From Bryobacteraceae bacterium (GTDB lineage: Bacteria > Acidobacteriota > Terriglobia > Bryobacterales > Bryobacteraceae), in NCBI GenBank assembly GCA_025056455.1, contig JANWVY010000006.1, positions 186,001-250,000 of the forward strand: a stretch of 64,000 nt of DNA, in the 5' to 3' direction. Below are positions 26,871 to 35,928 of the stretch, in pieces. The translations under genes were made by a program, and so were the position numbers. The notes under the pieces were generated by a model that did not search any database, was not told where the DNA came from, and worked only from the letters and a program-made list of their open reading frames with translations. Each line of letters opens with the position of its first letter. Position 1 is the stretch's first letter.

Positions 26871-28643
26871 TCACCGCAGGCGAACTTCTGGCATGAACAA
26901 GACGTCTTGCTGGCTGGCGTTCAGCAGGCGGAGAAGCTTTGTGAGCGGTTGAAGGGAGGCCGCCATTTTCACAATCAACTCGGCTTGTTTGGCCTCGCTC
27001 GATTCTCCTTCATCGCCGGTGAGTTTAGCGGCCAGCGCCTCGATGGGGGTTCGCTTGCGCGGGTAGGTCCGGAGGGTGATTTTGTCGGAGTCCTTGAGCT
27101 GGATGGCGCGACGCACGTGTTTCAGCGCGACTTCATAGCCGCCCAGCTCATCCACCAAGCCGATCGATTTTGCGTCGGCCCCGGTCCAGATGCGGCCTCT
27201 GGCGATTTGCAGGACCTTCTCCTTCGGCAGTTTGCGACCCTCGGAGACTTTCGAGGTGAAGTCGTCGTAGACTCGATCAAGCCATTGCTGAAAGCGTTGC
27301 CACTCTTCTTTGGAAAAGTCCGATGTGGTAGAAAACATTCGGGAATTTTGCCCGACATGAACCTCGTCCCAGGAGACGCCCACTTTGTCCCACAGACCGC
27401 TGGTGAGAAGCTTTCCGCCGAGCACTCCAATGGATCCCGTGATTGTGCCAGGATGGGCTACAATTTTGTCAGCCGCCATTGCCACAAAATATCCGCCGGA
27501 GCCTGCCAGGCTGCTCATGGAGACAATCACCGGTTTGCCGGCTTTTTTGGCGCGCACGGTTTCCCGCCAAATGGCATCGGAAGCGACATAACTTCCGCCG
27601 GGGCTGTCTACGCGGAAAAGGATGGCTTTGACGTCTGAGTCACGAACGGCTTGTCGAAAGGCTGCGGTGATGGTGTCTGAACCCATGGTGGAGGTGCCAT
27701 CGGTTGGCGAAAATTCACTTTTGCCCCGCATCACCGGGCCCACTCCAAAGATCAAGGCCACGACCGGGCCCGAGCTATGGGGACGGCCGACCCGGTCCAG
27801 GTACTTGGACAAGTAGAGAAACTCCGCGCCCGCAGGGGCTTTCTTTTTGACCCGATCAAACACTTCGTCGCGATAGGCCAGGCCGTCCACGAGCTTGGCA
27901 TCCAGCGCTTCTTTGCCGAAAAAGGGCGCTTGATCGACCAGGGCGCGAACGTGGGCAACCGGCAGTTTTCTCCCCTTGGAAACACCATCGAGAATTTGGT
28001 CGAAAAAGGAGTCGCGGATCCGTTCGAGCGCCTCGCGGTGGGCCGCTGTGAACTTCTTCTCGGTATACATGTTCATCGCGTTTTTGTACTCAAAGCGATG
28101 ATCCATGCGGGGAACGACGCCCAGTTTGTCGAAGGTCCCTCTTAAGAACATCCCTTCCAAGAGCAGGCCTGTAAATCCGATGTCGCCCGAGGGTTGAAGC
28201 CAAATTTCATCAAAGGCGCTCGCCAAGTAGTAGGATGCAGTGGCCGGCCCAAACTCACCGAAGGTTTCCGCAAAAGCGACTGCAAACTTTTTCTTGGACC
28301 GGAAGGAAGTAACGGCGTCGCGAATTTCTTGGATGGCGGCCATGCCCATGGAGGCGGCGCCGAGGCGCGCCACTAGGCCCACAACGCGCGAATCATCTTC
28401 CGCTTTTTTGAGCGCTTCAACGATATCGCGGAGCACGGGTGTGTTTTGACTCACCAGCTTGGCGAAGGGGTCGTCGGGTTCGTCTTCAAGCAAGGCCGTT
28501 TCTAGGTTCAGTTCGAGAATGGCGACAGCTGGCACCTTGCCTTTCGCCGAGCGCAGAATGGTTGCGGCAACCAGCAACAGCACGGCACCGAGCACGGTGA
28601 GGGCGCCAATCCAGGCCAACAGCTTCCTTATCCAGTTGCGCAT
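26871..28643 (-). CDS. sppA: Signal peptide peptidase SppA, long form
   Basis: Membrane-anchored serine protease of about 590 residues with two tandem S49 domains. It removes leftover signal peptides. An N-terminal membrane helix (WIRKLLAWIGALTVLGAVL) is followed by the N-terminal domain, in which EYKNAMNMY contains the candidate general-base Lys. The C-terminal domain has SMSSLAGSGGYFVAMAAD, with the candidate nucleophile Ser, and HPGTITGSIGV. The frame extends upstream to 28730, but ATG 28643 gives the normal N-terminus directly before the membrane anchor. The C-terminus ends in a short helical tail. Confidence 0.93.
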   Translation of the reverse strand: MRNWIRKLLAWIGALTVLGAVLLLVAATILRSAKGKVPAVAILELNLETALLEDEPDDPFAKLVSQNTPVLRDIVEALKKAEDDSRVVGLVARLGAASMGMAAIQEIRDAVTSFRSKKKFAVAFAETFGEFGPATASYYLASAFDEIWLQPSGDIGFTGLLLEGMFLRGTFDKLGVVPRMDHRFEYKNAMNMYTEKKFTAAHREALERIRDSFFDQILDGVSKGRKLPVAHVRALVDQAPFFGKEALDAKLVDGLAYRDEVFDRVKKKAPAGAEFLYLSKYLDRVGRPHSSGPVVALIFGVGPVMRGKSEFSPTDGTSTMGSDTITAAFRQAVRDSDVKAILFRVDSPGGSYVASDAIWRETVRAKKAGKPVIVSMSSLAGSGGYFVAMAADKIVAHPGTITGSIGVLGGKLLTSGLWDKVGVSWDEVHVGQNSRMFSTTSDFSKEEWQRFQQWLDRVYDDFTSKVSEGRKLPKEKVLQIARGRIWTGADAKSIGLVDELGGYEVALKHVRRAIQLKDSDKITLRTYPRKRTPIEALAAKLTGDEGESSEAKQAELIVKMAASLQPLTKLLRLLNASQQDVLFMPEVRLR

Positions 28644-28697
28644 AGTTCTTCTATTGCAGCATGTTTCAGGGGGAAAAGTTCGTTCTATGATCGAAAC

Positions 28698-29600
28698 TTG
28701 GCCATTGAATTGACCACCCTTGCAGAGCACACCGGAAAGCGTCTGGACCAGGTGCTAAAACAGCAATTGCCGGAATTTAGCCGGGCCCAGATCCAGGAAT
28801 GGATTCGTCAGAGCCGCGTCCTAGTGAACGGTGTACCGGCCAAGGCGTCTTATCTTTTAAGAGGCGGCGAAAGGGTACAGGTGGAACCTGCGCTTCGGCC
28901 GCCTCTAAAGGCCCAGCCCGAAGATTTACCCTTGGAAATTCTCTATGAGGACACTGCGGTGATTGCCGTGAATAAACCTGCCGGCATGGTGGTGCATGCG
29001 GGCGCCGGAGTGCGCTCGGGCACGTTGGTCAACGCCTTGCTGCACCGCTTCGAACAACTTTCTTCGGCTGGGGGCGAGTTGCGGCCAGGCATCGTGCACC
29101 GTCTAGATAAGGATACCAGCGGGGTTTTATTGGTGGCCCGCAACGATGCGGCGCACCATCACCTGGCGGCTCAGTTTTCCTCGCGCCAAGTCGAGAAGAT
29201 CTACCTCGCCCTGGTAGATGGAGTGATGCGGGGCGACCAAGGGCGAGTCGATAAGCCAATTGCCAGGGATCCCAAGAACCGTATCCGGATGACGGCCCGG
29301 CTCCGTACGGGTCGCGCTGCGCAAACCGAGTACCGTGTCTTGCGCCGTTTTTCCCGGCACACGCTGGTGGAGGTGAGCCTGGGCACGGGGCGCACTCATC
29401 AAATCCGCGTGCACTTGGCAAGCCTCGGTCATCCGGTTGCTGGAGACCGTTTATACGGGGGGCGCCCGCTTGCCGGGCTGAACCGTTTCTTCCTGCATGC
29501 CCATCGAATTCGCTTTGTCAGCCCGGCCCACCACAGGGTGGTGTGTGTGGAAGCCCCCCTGCCGCGAGAGCTTGAGCAGTTGCTTGAAACGCTCCTATAA
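28698..29600 (+). CDS. rluD: RluD-family 23S rRNA pseudouridine synthase
   Basis: This 300-residue protein has an N-terminal S4 RNA-binding domain (about 10-75, RLDQVLKQQLPEFSRAQIQEW) and a pseudouridine synthase domain. The catalytic Asp lies in IVHRLDKDTSGVLLVA, and GRTHQIRVHLASLGHPVAGD is present downstream. The first codon is TTG. Family members isomerise uridines in helix 69 or related parts of 23S rRNA; assignment to RluD rather than RluC is by overall layout and is not certain. It is divergent from sppA with a 54-base gap. Confidence 0.9.
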   Translation: MAIELTTLAEHTGKRLDQVLKQQLPEFSRAQIQEWIRQSRVLVNGVPAKASYLLRGGERVQVEPALRPPLKAQPEDLPLEILYEDTAVIAVNKPAGMVVHAGAGVRSGTLVNALLHRFEQLSSAGGELRPGIVHRLDKDTSGVLLVARNDAAHHHLAAQFSSRQVEKIYLALVDGVMRGDQGRVDKPIARDPKNRIRMTARLRTGRAAQTEYRVLRRFSRHTLVEVSLGTGRTHQIRVHLASLGHPVAGDRLYGGRPLAGLNRFFLHAHRIRFVSPAHHRVVCVEAPLPRELEQLLETLL

Positions 29601-29601
29601 T
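29572..29601 (+). promoter_or_regulatory. Probable promoter of the VWFA-related gene
   Basis: TTGAGC (29572-29577) and an exact TATAAT (29596-29601) are separated by 18 bases. The -10 box overlaps the stop codon of the upstream pseudouridine synthase gene, 20 bases before the next ATG. Confidence 0.5.
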
Positions 29602-29621
29602 CGAAGCGGGAAGCTCACTTC

Positions 29622-30584
29622 ATGAAGTCGACTTTAATGCGAAAGCTTTTCGTCTCTCTCGCCAGCGTAACCGCGCTGGCGCTCGGACTGCTAGCGCAGA
29701 GCAATCCCTCAGCCCCCTCCCCTGCAAAACCGGATGCGGAGGACCCCCAAAACCGCATCATCCTCGACGTAACGCGCGTCAACATCCTGTACACCGTTTC
29801 GGATAAAAAAGGCCGCTTCGTGACCAATCTCACCAAAGATGATTTCGAAGTTTTCGAAAACAAGAAGCGGCAGACGGTTCTCGAGTTCACCGCAGAAAGC
29901 GATCTCCCGCTGCGCTTAGCGCTTCTGATTGACACGAGCAATAGCGTCCGGGACCGCTTCCGTTTTGAGCAGGAGGCGGCCATCGAATTCCTCAATAGCC
30001 TGCTGCGACCCCGTGTCGACCGCGCCATGGTGGTGAGTTTCGACACCGCGCCGGAGCTGGTGGCTGACTTCACGGACGATCACGAGAAGTTAGTGAAAGC
30101 CATTCGCGACTTGCGCCCAGGCGGTGGCACGGCTCTCTATGATGCAATTTTTATGGCCTGTCGGGACCGTCTGATGAGAGACCAGCCCCGCCACAAATTC
30201 CGGCGGGCCATTGTGATTCTCAGCGACGGCGACGATAACCAGAGCCGCTACACGAGAGAGCAAGCTCTGGAAATGGCTCAGAAGGCCGATGCGGTGATTT
30301 ATACCATTTCCACCAACATCACGCGGGTTGAGTCAGACGGCGACAAAATCCTCAAGTATTTCGCGCAGGAGACGGGCGGTTTGGCGCTGTTTCCCTTCAA
30401 GGTAGAGGATCTAGCGCAATCCTTCGAAAACATCTCCAACGAGCTCCGCTCCCAGTACAACCTGTTATATCGGCCGGATCCGCTCCACACCGATGGTTTG
30501 TACCATCGCGTGGAGATTCGCGTGAAGTCTCGCAAGGACCTGATCGTTCGGGCGCGCAAAGGCTACTACGCGCCGCGCCTGTAA
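29622..30584 (+). CDS. Secreted VWFA-related domain protein (acidobacterial type)
   Basis: A signal peptide (MKSTLMRKLFVSLASVTAL, cleaved near LLAQ) precedes a short linker rich in Pro and Ser. It is followed by the conserved VNILYTVSDKKGRFVTNLTKDDFEVFENKK segment, split here by family convention, and then a von Willebrand A domain. The metal-site motif is DTSNSVRD with RPGGGTALYDA and LSDGDDN later. This architecture matches the VWFA-related family expanded in Acidobacteriota. Its function is unknown. The gene has its own likely promoter. Confidence 0.88.
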   Translation: MKSTLMRKLFVSLASVTALALGLLAQSNPSAPSPAKPDAEDPQNRIILDVTRVNILYTVSDKKGRFVTNLTKDDFEVFENKKRQTVLEFTAESDLPLRLALLIDTSNSVRDRFRFEQEAAIEFLNSLLRPRVDRAMVVSFDTAPELVADFTDDHEKLVKAIRDLRPGGGTALYDAIFMACRDRLMRDQPRHKFRRAIVILSDGDDNQSRYTREQALEMAQKADAVIYTISTNITRVESDGDKILKYFAQETGGLALFPFKVEDLAQSFENISNELRSQYNLLYRPDPLHTDGLYHRVEIRVKSRKDLIVRARKGYYAPRL

Positions 30585-30621
30585 GCTTCGGGGCAGACCG
30601 ATTTTCGCGACAATCCAAGAC

Positions 30622-31209
30622 TCAGCGAGGGACGGCCACTGGCCGTTGTAGCTCGACCGAGGCGAGGTCTAGCCACTGATTACAGCCGATGTTGCGAACG
30701 AAAGTCAGACGTTCCACGGGGAAGCGCCGGGAGACCGGCGCTTCCGCCCAGAGCTTGCGGGCCGCTTCTGCGATCGCCGGAACAGACTCGACCGGAATGC
30801 CTTGAGCTAAAGTGATGTGCGGGTGATAGGGAAAAGGTTCCTCAAAGGCCAGCGCGCCGCTATTGAGAATCTGGTGTAGCTCCATCAGCTTCTCGCGACC
30901 CTCGCCGAGTTCGATGTAAACCACGTTAGTCGTCGGAAACACTTCAATTTCCTTGGCCTCAAGGTCGAAGGCGGAAACGTGGCTGGTGTGCTTGAGGATG
31001 TGCTGCCAAGCCAGTTCTTCCGTCGAGGGAAGAAAGCGAGGAGGCATCAAGGTAACGTGGGCGTGCGGGTCGCAGCCGGGCACTAGCTTAAGCCTCAGCT
31101 CGTCCAGGAATTTGCCGAGCGGGTCGGGAATGTAGGTGACCAGGGCGAAGGAGCCAGTGCGATCGAACCCATTCTTACCAGATTCCATCTTTTCAAAAGT
31201 GAAGGACAA
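30622..31209 (-). CDS. 2H phosphoesterase / 2'-5' RNA ligase-like protein
   Basis: This 195-residue protein has two HxT/Sx motifs, HVTL (after CDPHA) and HITL (after YHP), which define the 2H phosphoesterase fold of LigT and ThpR-type proteins acting on 2',3'-cyclic or 2'-5' phosphodiester bonds. The true substrate is not evident. It lies 24 bases downstream of the adjacent waaA-lpxK end in the minus direction and may be co-transcribed with it. A perfect inverted repeat, ACGGCC-ACT-GGCCGT (30632-30646), sits just inside the 3' end. Confidence 0.85.
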   Translation of the reverse strand: MSFTFEKMESGKNGFDRTGSFALVTYIPDPLGKFLDELRLKLVPGCDPHAHVTLMPPRFLPSTEELAWQHILKHTSHVSAFDLEAKEIEVFPTTNVVYIELGEGREKLMELHQILNSGALAFEEPFPYHPHITLAQGIPVESVPAIAEAARKLWAEAPVSRRFPVERLTFVRNIGCNQWLDLASVELQRPVAVPR

Positions 31210-31233
31210 ACCTTCCAGGTTATAGCATAAGGA

Positions 31234-33594
31234 TCAAGGACAGGGCGCTAGCTTCGGTACTAGCCATTCCCAAAACTTCTCTTCTGCTTCCAGCCGAAGT
31301 CGTGTTTTTAACCAAAATGTATGAATCCCCTTGAGCAGATGCGCCGCCTCTTCGGGTAGATTCACGAAGTCCTTTTCAGTCATTAACAGCGCCGTGGCGC
31401 CTGAGGTCAGAGCCTGAGACCTCAACCATTGCAGCTCTCGAGCACGATAGTGGTGGTGATCCGGAAAAGCGCACGCGAATTTTGGCCGTAAGCCCAGCTC
31501 TTTGAGCGTCTTCCAGAAGGATTGCGGGTTGCCTAAGCCGCAAAAGGCCGCCACGTGCTCCTGTCGGAGTGCGGGGAGCGGGAGTGAGCGGCCTTCGCTC
31601 ACGCTGACCCACTCCACGGCTTCGGTCTGAGCGTAGAAGACCGGCGCGCTCGGCTGATACTTGCGAAGTTTCTGTTCGAGGGCGGGCCAGGGCGTAAAGC
31701 TACTCCGGGTGATGAGGAAACAAGAGGCACGGCGAAGCGCGCAAGGGGGCTCACGCAGCTGGCCAAGCGGGAACAGGCCTCCAGCAAAAGGATTTAGGGC
31801 GTCGATGACAACGATGTCCACGTCCCTGGCCAGGCGCCAGTGTTGAAACCCGTCCTCCAGAAGGAAGAGATGCGGGTTCCAGCGCTCGAGGAGAAGCCGT
31901 GCCAAGCCGACGCGATCCGGGCCAATACCCAGGGCGGCATGGCCTTGCCGCAGTAGGATTTGAGCTTCGTCGCCGGTGCAAGCCGTGCTAGAACTTTTCT
32001 CCGGGAAAACGAGGAGCTGTCGTTGAGACGAGCGGCGGCGGTAACCGCGAGTGAGAATGGCCACCCGCAGGCCGCGGCGGTTCAAATTCTCCGCCAAGTA
32101 GGCGACCAGGGGCGTTTTGCCGGCTCCGCCCATGGCGATCGAACCCACGCTAAGCACGGGTCGTTCGAGTTTTTGGCGGCGGCGCATCTTCCTTGCGCGG
32201 TCGATCCAGAGCCCAGCCAGCCAGAAAGCGGATAGCGGTCGGAGGATGAGCCGTGCGCAGAGGGGGCGAAGAGGTTCCGGCACGGCCTGCCGCCGAGCCT
32301 CATCGATCGCTTCAAAAGCCCGTTGAATAGCGCCGCGTTTGGACTCTGCCAGTTGCTGGGCCCGCCGTCCGAGCGCAGAAGCCCGGATGCCGTCGCGGAG
32401 AATCGTCGCTACGGCTGGGGCGAGATCCTCGACTGAGCCAATCACAGCCACCGCCCCCCCCACACGAAATTCTTCGGCAATATCGGGAAAATTCTCCATG
32501 TGAGGCCCAACGATGACGGGCTTGGCGGCAAAGGCCGGCTCGAGCAGATTGTGACCGCCGCGTTGAGCCAAACTCCCGCCTATAAAAACCACCGAGGCCA
32601 AGGGGAACAAGGAGGCAAGTTCTCCAATCGTGTCCAGCAGAAGCACGCCGGGCAAGGCCAGAGAATCGTCTTCTTGAAGCAGAGAGCGACGCCGAAAGTC
32701 GATGCCGGCGGAAGTCAGTTTCGAGGCCGCAGCGTCGAATCGCTCGGGACGCCTGGGCGCTAGAATCAGCAGCAGTTGGGGGAACTCCGCCGCGAGCTGC
32801 CGGAAAGCGGAAATGACCGCGTCGTCTTCGTCCACATCGGTGGGGCCCGCCGGTGGCATCGTGCTGGCGGCTATCCAGATCTGGCCTGGCGCGCAGCGTT
32901 TGACAAAGCTTTGAATCGCTGCAGGGGGCGGGTGGTTGATGAGTTGGGAATCGTATTTGAGATTTCCGCTAATCTGCACCCTTTCTGGCGGGGCGCCCAG
33001 TTGCAGGTAGCGTCCGGCGGCCTGATGGTTTTGAACCAAAATCCGGTCTGGCCAGCGCAGCACGTGCCGGAAAGCCCACCGCCAGCGGCGATATTTGGGA
33101 AAAGCGCGATCTGAGATGCGTCCATTGAGAATCAACAAACCGCAGCCGAACCGCTTGGCCTCACGGTAGAGGTTTGGCCAGATTTCGGTTTCCAAAACGA
33201 CGAGTACGCTAGGACGGAGTCTTCGCAGAACCCGTCGCACAATCCAGCAAACATCAACCGGGGCGTAAAAGACGCCATCGACCAGAGCCGCCAGGCGTTG
33301 TTCGGCGACCTGGCGGGCGGCCACGGTGGTCACGGAGAGAAACAACGGCGTGGAGGGCCACGCCGCGCGAAGCTGTTCAAGGAGAGCGACTGCGCTCAAG
33401 ACCTCTCCCACGGAGACAGCATGCAACCAAATGCCGCCGGGAACCGTCGCATCCAGAAGGCGAGGCGGTTGGCCCAAGCGTTCCCCTAAGCCTTTCCAGT
33501 ACCGGCGGTCCCGGAAGCCACGTTGGACAAAGTAAAGTAGGATCCAGGGTAAGATGAGTGCGCTGAGAAGGCGGTAAAGCAAATCAATGAGCAC
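31234..33594 (-). CDS. waaA-lpxK: Fused Kdo transferase (WaaA) and lipid A 4'-kinase (LpxK)
   Basis: One 786-residue frame carries two lipid A enzymes. Residues 1-430 are WaaA: an N-terminal membrane anchor, LHAVSVGEV with the catalytic Glu (about 64), LVVLETEIWPNL, and GGSLAQRGGHNLLEPA (about 340-355). Residues 445-786 are LpxK: Walker A GGAGKTP (about 489-495), ILTRGYRR, LLEDGFQHWRLARD and FPDHHHY near the end. LpxK phosphorylates the lipid A disaccharide and WaaA then adds Kdo, so the fusion links consecutive steps. It starts at GTG 33594, overlapping the divergent gene's ATG. Confidence 0.93.
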   Translation of the reverse strand: MLIDLLYRLLSALILPWILLYFVQRGFRDRRYWKGLGERLGQPPRLLDATVPGGIWLHAVSVGEVLSAVALLEQLRAAWPSTPLFLSVTTVAARQVAEQRLAALVDGVFYAPVDVCWIVRRVLRRLRPSVLVVLETEIWPNLYREAKRFGCGLLILNGRISDRAFPKYRRWRWAFRHVLRWPDRILVQNHQAAGRYLQLGAPPERVQISGNLKYDSQLINHPPPAAIQSFVKRCAPGQIWIAASTMPPAGPTDVDEDDAVISAFRQLAAEFPQLLLILAPRRPERFDAAASKLTSAGIDFRRRSLLQEDDSLALPGVLLLDTIGELASLFPLASVVFIGGSLAQRGGHNLLEPAFAAKPVIVGPHMENFPDIAEEFRVGGAVAVIGSVEDLAPAVATILRDGIRASALGRRAQQLAESKRGAIQRAFEAIDEARRQAVPEPLRPLCARLILRPLSAFWLAGLWIDRARKMRRRQKLERPVLSVGSIAMGGAGKTPLVAYLAENLNRRGLRVAILTRGYRRRSSQRQLLVFPEKSSSTACTGDEAQILLRQGHAALGIGPDRVGLARLLLERWNPHLFLLEDGFQHWRLARDVDIVVIDALNPFAGGLFPLGQLREPPCALRRASCFLITRSSFTPWPALEQKLRKYQPSAPVFYAQTEAVEWVSVSEGRSLPLPALRQEHVAAFCGLGNPQSFWKTLKELGLRPKFACAFPDHHHYRARELQWLRSQALTSGATALLMTEKDFVNLPEEAAHLLKGIHTFWLKTRLRLEAEEKFWEWLVPKLAPCP

Positions 33595-34177
33595 GCGCAG
33601 CTTCTGCTTAATACTTCTCCTGAGTATAGCGGTTCAAGGGGCGGACAAAGACAAACGCTTCCGCGTCAATCCTGCAAGTAGCTATCCCAACAAACAAACC
33701 GTGTCCGGACTCACCATTGCTGTGATCCCCTACACCACAGCCGAGCAAGCCCGAAGCGCCTTTGGCAAGGTGAATCCTTACGAACATGGCGTGCTCCCGC
33801 TGCTCCTCGTGATGCAGAATGAGACGGGCAAAGCCCTGCGCTTGGGTGGCATGACGATTTATCTGGTGGGTCCAGACCGCTCAAAGATTGAACCGGTTCC
33901 GCCGGCCGAAGTGCAATATCTTGAGGGACCCCAGCGACCAAGCTTAGGGGGCAGCCCTTTGCCCAACCCGTTTCCGCGCAAAAAAAGAAGTAAACTGGCG
34001 GCGCCGGAAATCGAAGGTCTTGGATTCCACGCCAAAATGCTTCCCGCTGGCGAATCGGCGCACGGCTTTGTGTATTTCCAATCTGGTCTCCGCAAAGGCG
34101 CGACTCTGTACATTAGCGGCATCGCCGACGCGAGTACGGGAGAAGAATTGCTCTATTTCGAAATTCCTGTCAATTAA
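33587..34177 (+). CDS. Hypothetical secreted protein
   Basis: This 196-residue protein has a clear signal peptide (SFCLILLLSIAVQGADK). I recognise no family. The mature part contains a segment of hydrophobic beta-strand pattern (GLTIAVIPYTTAEQARSAFG, GVLPLLLVMQNETGKALR, MTIYLVGPD), a Pro-rich loop with a basic RKKRSK patch at about 127-132, and GFVYFQSGLRKGATLYISG at the end. The layout is that of a small beta-sandwich periplasmic protein. Its ATG overlaps the GTG of the divergent waaA-lpxK gene by 8 bases. Confidence 0.75.
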   Translation: MSTRSFCLILLLSIAVQGADKDKRFRVNPASSYPNKQTVSGLTIAVIPYTTAEQARSAFGKVNPYEHGVLPLLLVMQNETGKALRLGGMTIYLVGPDRSKIEPVPPAEVQYLEGPQRPSLGGSPLPNPFPRKKRSKLAAPEIEGLGFHAKMLPAGESAHGFVYFQSGLRKGATLYISGIADASTGEELLYFEIPVN

Positions 34178-34200
34178 GTTCCACTTTCGGCAAGCCCGGC

Positions 34201-34235
34201 TATAATTGCCAAAGGCTTCGTCTGGGCTTAAGCCC
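34201..34235 (+). promoter_or_regulatory. -10-like box and palindrome before the serine hydrolase gene
   Basis: TATAAT (34201-34206) is an exact -10 consensus, though no convincing -35 lies upstream. Eighteen bases further on is the 12-base perfect palindrome GGGCTTAAGCCC (34224-34235). The palindrome could be an operator or a small transcript hairpin; neither can be decided from sequence. Confidence 0.35.
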
Positions 34236-34266
34236 GTGGCTTGAGCGCCATTAATTTGGAATACCC

Positions 34267-35490
34267 ATGATGACTTGGATCTGGCTCTTTCTCATGATGT
34301 TGAGCGGCCGGATGATTCTGGCCGAACCGGTCGGCGATTGGAAGCAGGCTGGTCTAGACCCGAAACGTCTCGCGCAGATTGCCGAGCGCATGAAGGATTA
34401 CGTGGATCGAGGTGAATTGGCAGGTGTGGTGACCTTAGTATCCCGGCATGGCGTGCTGGGCGCTCTGCATGCCGCTGGCTGGGCCGATGCCGTCGAAAAG
34501 AAGCCCATGCGCACGGATTCGATTTTCCAGATCATGTCCATGACCAAGCCCGTGTGTGCCACGGCGATCATGATGCTGGTGGAAGAGGGCCGTCTCGCTC
34601 TTCATGATCCGGTGGAGAAGTATCTGCCAGAATTCCGCGGGCAAATGATGGTGGCGGCGCGCGAAGAGGGCCGTGTGCGCTTAGAAAAGCCCAAGCGTCC
34701 GGTCACGGTTCGCGATCTGATGACCCACACTTCGGGCATGACTGGGCCCCCGCCCTCCCTCGCCGAGCTTTACACGCGGATGGACTGGTCGCTGGCAGAT
34801 GCTGTCCGGATCTTTGCCCAGCAGCCGCTCGAATTCGAACCCGGTACACGCTGGCTTTACAGCAACACGGGAATCGCCACGCTGGGGCGGCTGGTAGAAG
34901 TGGCCAGCGGTATGAGTTTTGAGAAATTTCTCGAGGCGAGAATTTTTCAGCCCCTAGGCATGAAGGATAGCTTCTTGTTTCCACCTGCCGATAAGCTGGA
35001 CCGGATTGTTGTGGTTCATAGCGTTGTGAATGGCAAAATCGTGGACGCGCCGGCAACGATTCTAGGCGGTGATTCTCGAAAGTTCCGGTCGGGAGCGCGC
35101 TACTCGGCGCCCGAGTTTGGCATGTACTCTACGGCCTCAGACCTGGCGACCTTCTACAACATGCTGCGGGCGGGGGGTGTCCATGGCGGCGCCCGTTTGC
35201 TTTCGAAGACTTCCGTGCAGGTGATGACTGCCCTGCACACGGGCGATCTCAAGGCTGGCCACAATCCAGGCTGTGGTTTTGGTCTGGGATGGGAAGTGAC
35301 AAAAGAGCCAGCCGGCACGCTGAATCTGATGTCGGTTGGTTCCTACGGTCATGGCGGGGCTTTTGGGACACACGGTTGGGTTGATCCGGCCAAGGACCTT
35401 GTGGGTGTCTTTCTCATGCAGCATGCGGGTTACAGTGGCAACGCCAAGCAGGTGTTTATTGCCATGGCTGGCGCGGCCGCAGTGGATTAA
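34267..35490 (+). CDS. Secreted beta-lactamase-fold serine hydrolase
   Basis: This 407-residue protein has a signal peptide (MTWIWLFLMMLSGRMILAE). It belongs to the class C beta-lactamase/D-aminopeptidase/esterase family. The active-site SxxK is SMTK (Ser91, Lys94), the second motif is YSN (about 198-200), and a late GHGGAFGTHGW provides the third element. Many family members are esterases or peptidoglycan-related peptidases rather than antibiotic hydrolases, so no resistance role is inferred. Confidence 0.88.
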   Translation: MMTWIWLFLMMLSGRMILAEPVGDWKQAGLDPKRLAQIAERMKDYVDRGELAGVVTLVSRHGVLGALHAAGWADAVEKKPMRTDSIFQIMSMTKPVCATAIMMLVEEGRLALHDPVEKYLPEFRGQMMVAAREEGRVRLEKPKRPVTVRDLMTHTSGMTGPPPSLAELYTRMDWSLADAVRIFAQQPLEFEPGTRWLYSNTGIATLGRLVEVASGMSFEKFLEARIFQPLGMKDSFLFPPADKLDRIVVVHSVVNGKIVDAPATILGGDSRKFRSGARYSAPEFGMYSTASDLATFYNMLRAGGVHGGARLLSKTSVQVMTALHTGDLKAGHNPGCGFGLGWEVTKEPAGTLNLMSVGSYGHGGAFGTHGWVDPAKDLVGVFLMQHAGYSGNAKQVFIAMAGAAAVD

Positions 35491-35541
35491 GAGGTGCGGT
35501 AGATCACGCTCAAATTTTGGCGGAATCCTGGTAGAATCACC

Positions 35542-35919
35542 ATGATGTTTCAAGGACTCGAGCACACGGCGATTGCCTCGCCGGATCCCAAGCGGCTGGC
35601 TCAGTGGTATTGCGATCACCTTGGTTTTCACATCAACTACACTTACGATGTGTTTTACTTCGTGAAGGCGCCGAACGGTACGATGTTGGAGATCATCCCA
35701 TCGGAGGGCCCATTCGAGCGACCTGGAATGAAGGATCCTGGCATCCGACATCTGGCCATCGCCGTCGACGACTTTGACGCAGCGCACCGAGCACTCCAGG
35801 AAAAGGGCGTGAAATTCCTAACCGAACCTTACAACAATCAAGGAAATCGCCTCGTGTTCTTTGAAGACGGCGACGGAAATATCCTGCACCTGATCCAGCG
35901 CGAGAAGCCACTGCCCTAA
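35542..35919 (+). CDS. VOC (glyoxalase/bleomycin-resistance fold) protein
   Basis: Single-domain VOC protein of 125 residues with paired beta-alpha-beta-beta-beta units: LEHTAIASPDPKRLAQWY at the N-terminus and GIRHLAIAVDDFDAAHRAL in the second half. His and Glu residues at the usual metal-binding strand positions are present (EHTAI, LEIIP, IRHLA, ILHLI). The substrate is unknown. The MFS gene begins 9 bases after its stop, so the two may form a unit. TAGAAT ends 4 bases before the ATG, hinting at a nearly leaderless transcript. Confidence 0.85.
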   Translation: MMFQGLEHTAIASPDPKRLAQWYCDHLGFHINYTYDVFYFVKAPNGTMLEIIPSEGPFERPGMKDPGIRHLAIAVDDFDAAHRALQEKGVKFLTEPYNNQGNRLVFFEDGDGNILHLIQREKPLP

Positions 35920-35928
35920 GGTCGCTCC

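Noticed and set aside
26472-27638. Plus-strand 388-codon open frame opposite galU and sppA
   Set aside because: It runs across two well-supported genes on the other strand and has no recognisable domain.
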